64,000 nt of DNA from NCBI GenBank assembly GCA_002224055.1, contig AZLU01000034.1, positions 100,305-164,304 on the forward strand, given 5' to 3'. Shown here piece after piece: positions 59,831 to 64,000 of the stretch; within the stretch, counting starts at the first letter, position 1; each line of letters opens with the position of its first letter. The position numbers and the translations under genes were made by a program. The notes under the pieces were generated by a model, which saw only the letters and a list, made by a program, of their open reading frames with translations, was not told where the DNA came from and did no database searches. Origin of the DNA: Pezizomycotina sp. ARF18 (lineage: Eukaryota > Ascomycota).

Positions 59831-60345
59831 TCAAGTAGTATAGTCCAAATCAAAACCCTGGCTATCTCCCGCGTCGCCGTTCTGACGCTTCCTCTGTAAT
59901 ATCAGCGCGCGTCTAAGCTTTTGTCCTGCTCTTTCTGTTCCTCCTCGTAGTTCAGCCGCTCTGCAAGCGATCCCACAGCGGCTTAACGCGTAGCACATCG
60001 ATCTGATCGATCCCGCAGGTTCATATATCTTCTGGCGATGCGTGAAGATATACAGCCGGTGGATCTGGTCGAGAGAATAGTCCTTCGCTTGGAGATAGTC
60101 GGATAACTCTAAGTCCACAGGGACGGTAGAGGATGGTATTGTTCGCAGGCTGATTATGTGGATCGCGAGTTTTCGGGGATCTCCGCCGGCAGAGGTAGGT
60201 TTTCGTAGGCGAACTCCCGGAACACGGTGTTGACTTGCGTGAGAGTGAAGAGCTGCGAATGGCTACAGGAGGCGATAATTAAAGAGAGTATTTCTTGAGG
60301 GAGATGCGTAGTAGAGCGCCCATATCTCCTTTTGCCTTGTTGATT
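59831..60345 (-). CDS. Short F-box-like protein, microfamily copy 2
   Basis: The F-box reads HLPQEILSLIIASC (about 60305-60265), then LFTLTQVNTVFREFAYENLP. After a one-base shift (about 60195) DPRKLAIHII follows, then DLELSDYLQAKDYSLDQIHR, LYIFTHRQKIYEP and a basic tail (LILQRKRQNGD) that ends at 59831. The central blocks match copy 1 at 52273 almost residue for residue. The start codon is not clear, because upstream frames lack an in-frame Met close to the F-box. Frame changes also occur near 60025 and 59900. Confidence 0.55.
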
Positions 60346-60684
60346 ATGACTTGGAGATTCTTTTGGCGATGTTTCGTTCGAAACAGAAAATGGTCGCCAG
60401 CCCCGCCGAGTCGTGTGTTCGAGAGCGAAAGCGCTGTACCGTTGCTAAATCCACTTGTAGCTGTTACACAACGCCTCCCAACCCGGCTAACGGAGTTTAG
60501 CAAGCTGAAAGCAACTGCGTGGTAAATGCTGAAATCATAAAATCATTTATGGAACTAGTCTTGAAATATTGAATTCTGTCCAGATCGCGAACAGCACAGT
60601 TACGATATGTAACATGTTATTGAAGCTTGATAAACGCAAACGCAACAGGAAAAATAGAAAAGAAACTAGCTAAGAATATTACAG
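60346..60684. other. Intergenic, nothing seen
   Basis: A minus-strand frame at 60279-60503 overlaps the start region of F-box copy 2 in another phase. No independent feature is supported. Confidence 0.35.
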
Positions 60685-61500
60685 TTATTTGCCGACATGA
60701 ATATAAGCTGCCCATATCAGAGGGCCACCCAGGCTAGCGGGGTCGAAAGGTAACGCGAACCCTCCTAGCCCCTCGGGAGGTTATCCTCGTCGTCATCGCA
60801 ATTAAGATCCGCGTCCTCATCATTCTCCTCCCAGGACTTGACCATGACCCATCATCCAATCCATCACCGCTACCCCTTTTTTCTCCATTGAGTGATGTCT
60901 TATCCTTCAATCGTCTAACGGCGTGGTGCAAGGCGAGCGCCACGTCCCTAGTATTCCGGAGTCCACCTTAAGGAAACGATACACATCCAGAGCAAGCTCC
61001 ATTGAGTAGTAATCCGATATATCCAGAGGGAGCCTACAACGTGCTGGAAGGCTGCGGCGTGGTACATCCAGAGCAAGGTGAATGGCCAAGGACTTTTTTC
61101 GTACAGCCTGAGACCCATGAGGTCATTGGCTGTAAATGGTTGGTTTCCCAGTCTTTTATCAAAAGACGACTCCCCGACGGATCTCTTACTTCGGATTTGC
61201 CATGGCCTGCGAAGTGAAAGATGGAACAAGAAGGCAAATGAGATGTAAGAACCTCCTTGCGAGACTCTTGAAGCTTGACAATGTTTATCCCTTTGCAGCT
61301 TGGCTCGCAGTCTGCTGCAACGTGTTTACACGCAATTTTGAGAAGTTCCGCCATTGTCGACTCCCTGGTCCGCCCATTGAGATGGGCCAACTTTCTGTAG
61401 GTGAGGGTGTGTGAGTGAAACCTAGACCGTCGAGAACTGGCTTGACTGTGGTTGACCAAAGCCACTTGAGCATTCGCAGAATCTGCGACGATTTTGGCGT
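60685..61500 (-). pseudogene. CHAT-domain protein remnant (caspase-like protease fold), catalytic Cys segment missing
   Basis: CHAT domains are caspase-like peptidase domains, common at the C terminus of fungal TPR and allorecognition-type proteins. Visible pieces in order: LKWLWSTTVKPVLDGLGFTH (about 61475-61415); the catalytic-His motif SIFHFAGHGKSE then DPSGSRLLIKDWE (61225-61150); FQHVVGSLW (about 61045); SDYYSMELALDVYRFL; VALALHHAVRRLKDK (about 60920-60880); and the end GGPLIWAAYIHVGK with stop at 60685. The stretch that should hold the catalytic Cys (LSACxT) between LYEKSP and FQHVVG is absent, as is the block after ESWP, and a 13-base string (TTGCTCTGGATGT) flanks this area twice. Several frame changes occur. 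No TPR or NACHT part precedes it. It is a pseudogene or at best catalytically dead. Confidence 0.68.
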
Positions 61501-61525
61501 CTGGAACGTGAACGGAAGGATTAGA

Positions 61526-61711
61526 TTAGTTCGCGAGGAGATGGATGACTAGTTCGCCCGGTAGATGGTGCGCGTTGATGTTGCCGAGAGATTGGTAGAC
61601 GAGGGAGCGGAATGTGTGGGAGACGCGCGTGGAGGTGAAGTAGGGAAACTGTAAGAGACTATTAGGGAGAGGAGTTCGCGGGAGGTATGGGGCTTCAAGT
61701 GGTTCGCTCAT
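61526..61711 (-). CDS. Short F-box-like protein fragment, microfamily copy 3
   Basis: A 61-codon frame from Met at 61711: MSEPLEAPYLPRTPLPNSLL, then YFTSTRVSHTFRSLVYQSLG and LPGELVIHLLAN. It contains the F-box start, the TRVSHTFRSLVYQ counterpart of LTQVNTVFREIVY in copy 1, and the LVIHLLAN counterpart of LAIHLLNN. It then stops, immediately upstream of the CHAT remnant on the same strand. It has no C-terminal helical tail, so it is probably truncated. Confidence 0.5.
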   Translation of the reverse strand: MSEPLEAPYLPRTPLPNSLLQFPYFTSTRVSHTFRSLVYQSLGNINAHHLPGELVIHLLAN

Positions 61712-62031
61712 TGCTTTTTGATGGGGAGGATGTGTAATAGACGCGATTGACGCGGGGGTGAGTTAGAGACGGAGGCAGGGAGAAGGGCCACCGATATCTG
61801 TCGATATGAGATCAAAGACGGTCACCTAAAAGGCGTGCGACGCGTACGAGACAGGTTCCCTTTTTGTTTCTTTCTCCTTTCAAATTTTTATTTTATTTAC
61901 ACAAAGTTTGGTATATTAAGCCGCAGCTCCCGTCAAAAAACCCGCTATTCAAACTTTCCTCGCTGTCATGCTATCACCTGCTCCATATAATACACATTGC
62001 CTTATATCATCCTTCTACCACCATGCTAGCG

Positions 62032-62588
62032 TTATACTCCACCCGTCCCTCGCCGCCTTATCCCTCCTCTCTCCTCCTCTTCATAACTCTCCTTCCTCCT
62101 CCTCGTAAACTCTCTCCACCGCCTCAATTGATCGATCTCATCGTTCCCGCTGCTCTTAAACTCCCAGTTCTCCGTCCAGTGAAGTACATTCCCCACTGCA
62201 ACCGTAACGGCGGTAGACGAGGTGGTATTGGAGGCGATAGATCGGCGCGTAGATCGTAACTATCGAGGGAGGTGTACAGGAGGAGCGATATCAGGAGAGG
62301 GTGTACGGGGCGGGGTATGAAGAGAATTTTCAGGGGCTGTATTACAACGCGAAGAAGGGACTGGTTGTTAAGAATGTGTATGGCGAGGGGTAGGGTAACC
62401 AGGTGTCGGGGGGCATGTGAGAGTATACTAGGCGCCGGAATGTGGTGTTTACGCGCGTCAGGTGAGGAACTCTTCGAGGTCGACGTGGGAGACTATTAGG
62501 GAAAGGATCTCGACGGGGAGGTGCGGTGGTTCGCTAGACTCGTCCTGTTCGACCTTGTAAGTCGCGTCTTGTCGATAAGAAACTCCAT
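62032..62588 (-). CDS. Short F-box-like protein, microfamily copy 4
   Basis: Start at 62588 (MEFLIDKT). After a one-base shift DESSEPPHLPVEILSLIVSH then VDLEEFLT gives the F-box. Another shift (about 62460) leads to VNTTFRRLVYSHMPPDTWLP, and a third to LAIHILNNQSLLR. The tail is helical and charged (FKSSGNDEIDQLRRWREF then TRRRKESYEEEE), ending at 62032. The length of about 185 residues matches copy 1. Confidence 0.52.
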
Positions 62589-62839
62589 AGTGTTGCTGGT
62601 GTAAGTCAACGTGTTTGGTTACTCTTGAGGCTATCGTGTTGTTATTACAGTGATGAATAATATTGCAATTGAGTCTGGTACGTGATGTAAAAGGAATGCG
62701 GAAGCTTTCAATCTCACTACAATTAATGTGTAACGAAGGGAATAAGTATACTAGATAGAAATCCCATCCCCGAGAAGAATCATCAAAAAGACTGGCCTAT
62801 GACGAAAGAAAAAAGGGGCTTCTGGATTCCTAGAGCTTC

Positions 62840-62995
62840 TTAGCCCTGCTGCTTCTTGCTTCCGACCTCATCTGTCCACTCAGCATCGGACAAGTGACCG
62901 AGGGTCCTCGAGATATGGAAAGCCGTATTCTTGTCAATTACGAGTGGATCCATGGAGCTTAGCGACGACAAGGTGCATCTACTAGTATTATTCAT
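62840..62995 (-). CDS. Possible small protein (51 residues), unrecognised
   Basis: Met at 62995 begins MNNTSRCTLSSLSSMDPLVI, and the frame ends EWTDEVGSKKQQG at a TAA. The composition is protein-like (charged and polar), but the length is small and there is no family match, so it may be a chance frame or a last exon. Confidence 0.18.
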   Translation of the reverse strand: MNNTSRCTLSSLSSMDPLVIDKNTAFHISRTLGHLSDAEWTDEVGSKKQQG

Positions 62996-63037
62996 GATAA
63001 GTGGTGTGTGGAATTTGTATGGGACTCAGGAGCTCTA

Positions 63038-63061
63038 AATATCTCCAAATAAGGAGATATT
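63038..63061. repeat. Perfect hairpin, 9-bp stem
   Basis: AATATCTCC and GGAGATATT are perfectly complementary arms around a six-base loop in a non-coding region. Confidence 0.8.
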
Positions 63062-63797
63062 AAGCTATCTTGCATCAAGGTTTAATACCTGATTTGGTAG
63101 TATTAGGAGAAATCGCTTTCCCGGTTGTGCGTGGTCGCGCGTGACGCAACGGGACATGAGGGTTCTCATCACAGGGTACGCCAGTAGCCGCGCCAGATAG
63201 CTCCCTGCCGGGCCAGGCTGAAATTTTAGGCCAATATAGTAAGCTTGAGAGACCTAAACGCCCCTTTGGCCGTCAATATATCCCAAATTAGCGCCAGAAA
63301 GCTCGAGGAGCGGTAAACAGGATTTTTTTTTTTCTATCAGCCCTGGGACAGCTTCAGATCGTGATTCATTGAATGAAAAAATATATAACGCCCGTGCTCG
63401 AATACCTTCACCTAGAGTGACAAGAAGATGCGACCCAAGTAGATATCCCTTGCAATATTGCCAAACCGTCTTCTCTCTTTCTTTAATTCGTCCCTGTCTA
63501 ACGCTTCATTTGATAGAAGAATAGCTTATCGTAATATATAGATATCTTTATTAGTAAAATGGCTTTAGACGCGTTAAACCGGTGGGAGGAGGGTCAGCTG
63601 GATTTTATATAACGAGGAATCACGGAGAGTTAACAATGCTCAAGTCGGACGCGATCCCTTCACCCTGCTGGGAGAGGCCATTTTGTAAGCATGCCTGAGG
63701 CTGAAAACGACTGATCACTCCTATAAAATCTTCGCGAGTGCCACATCGATTCTCTCTTGGTGTTTCCTTTTACTTAATCGTCTTAATCTCGAGAATC

Positions 63798-64000
63798 ATG
63801 CAAGCAACATCACCTCCCCGTCCCCCTCCGAACGCACATCTCCCCACGAAATCCTCCTCCAAATAATATTCCCAGTGTTCCATATCCTCTTACGCGTCCT
63901 TCGTACACGTCTCCACCGCCTTCCGGCGCGTAACCTACGACCTCCTTTCCCCTCCTCTTCCGATGCGGAAAAACTCCCCGAACGCCTCGCGATCCACTTA
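63798..64000 (+). CDS. Short F-box-like protein, microfamily copy 5, 3' cut by window edge
   Basis: Met at 63798 (MQATSPPRPPPNAHLP). In another phase the F-box reads HISPHEILLQIIFPVF. After further one-base changes SSYASFVHVSTAFRRVTYDL follows, and in a third phase KLPERLAIHL at the window end. The order F-box, VSTAFRRVTY, LPERLAIHL is the same as in copies 1-4. It lies opposite in orientation to copies 2-4. Confidence 0.5.

Larger units (their letters stand above)
62589..63797. other. Intergenic, mostly non-coding
   Basis: Contains a weak 51-codon minus-strand frame (62840-62995) and a perfect 9-bp hairpin (63038-63061). Nothing else is supported. Confidence 0.4.

Noticed and set aside
61864-62499. 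Two plus-strand frames rich in Pro/Ser and Arg/Gly
   Set aside because: They are antisense to F-box copy 4, whose conserved blocks are on the minus strand.
1-64000. Search for LTR retrotransposons, TIR transposases, reverse transcriptase motifs, tRNAs and CRISPR arrays
   Set aside because: No YxDD, RNase H, integrase or DDE pattern, no paired long direct repeats, no regularly spaced repeats, and no convincing A/B-box pairs were seen by eye.

Overview
The window comes from a filamentous ascomycete (Pezizomycotina). Genes carry short spliceosomal introns with GTAAGT/GTATGT-type donors, and the protein families are characteristic of such fungi: fungal rhodopsin-like membrane proteins, deuterolysin, cutinase, H-type lectin, DUF3824, LaeA-type methyltransferases, a Dal5-type MFS carrier, F-box, CHAT and Clr5-domain proteins. 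Intergenic DNA is AT-rich with poly-A/T runs and TA microsatellites. I recognised no tRNA, rRNA, CRISPR array or intact transposon.

Layout. 1-31 kb holds mostly surface and secreted functions, widely spaced: a rhodopsin-like protein (5' cut by the window), a deuterolysin (M35), a methyltransferase, a membrane-anchored H-type lectin, two uncharacterised multi-pass membrane proteins, a V8-like serine peptidase, an LRR-like protein, the first Clr5 gene (A), a cutinase and a DUF3824 protein. 32-47 kb holds a second rhodopsin-like protein, an acidic unrecognised protein, Clr5 genes B and C, an F-box protein, a trypsin-like protein and a second methyltransferase. 48-64 kb holds an F-box protein, Clr5 gene D, Clr5 fragment E, an MFS transporter, a broken CHAT-domain gene, and five members of a small F-box family (one at 52 kb, four at 59.8-64 kb).

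Two themes stand out. (1) A dispersed family of Clr5-domain genes (A-D plus fragment E) shares two intron positions, an N-terminal block, a divergent middle and a short C-terminal motif (D-I-L/F-x3-L-W). (2) Almost every recognisable gene is interrupted by one or more single-base frame changes, while the codons on both sides remain family-like. Either the assembly carries uncorrected indels or many genes here are very young pseudogenes; the sequence alone cannot decide. Coordinates below are gene spans; introns and frame changes lie inside them.
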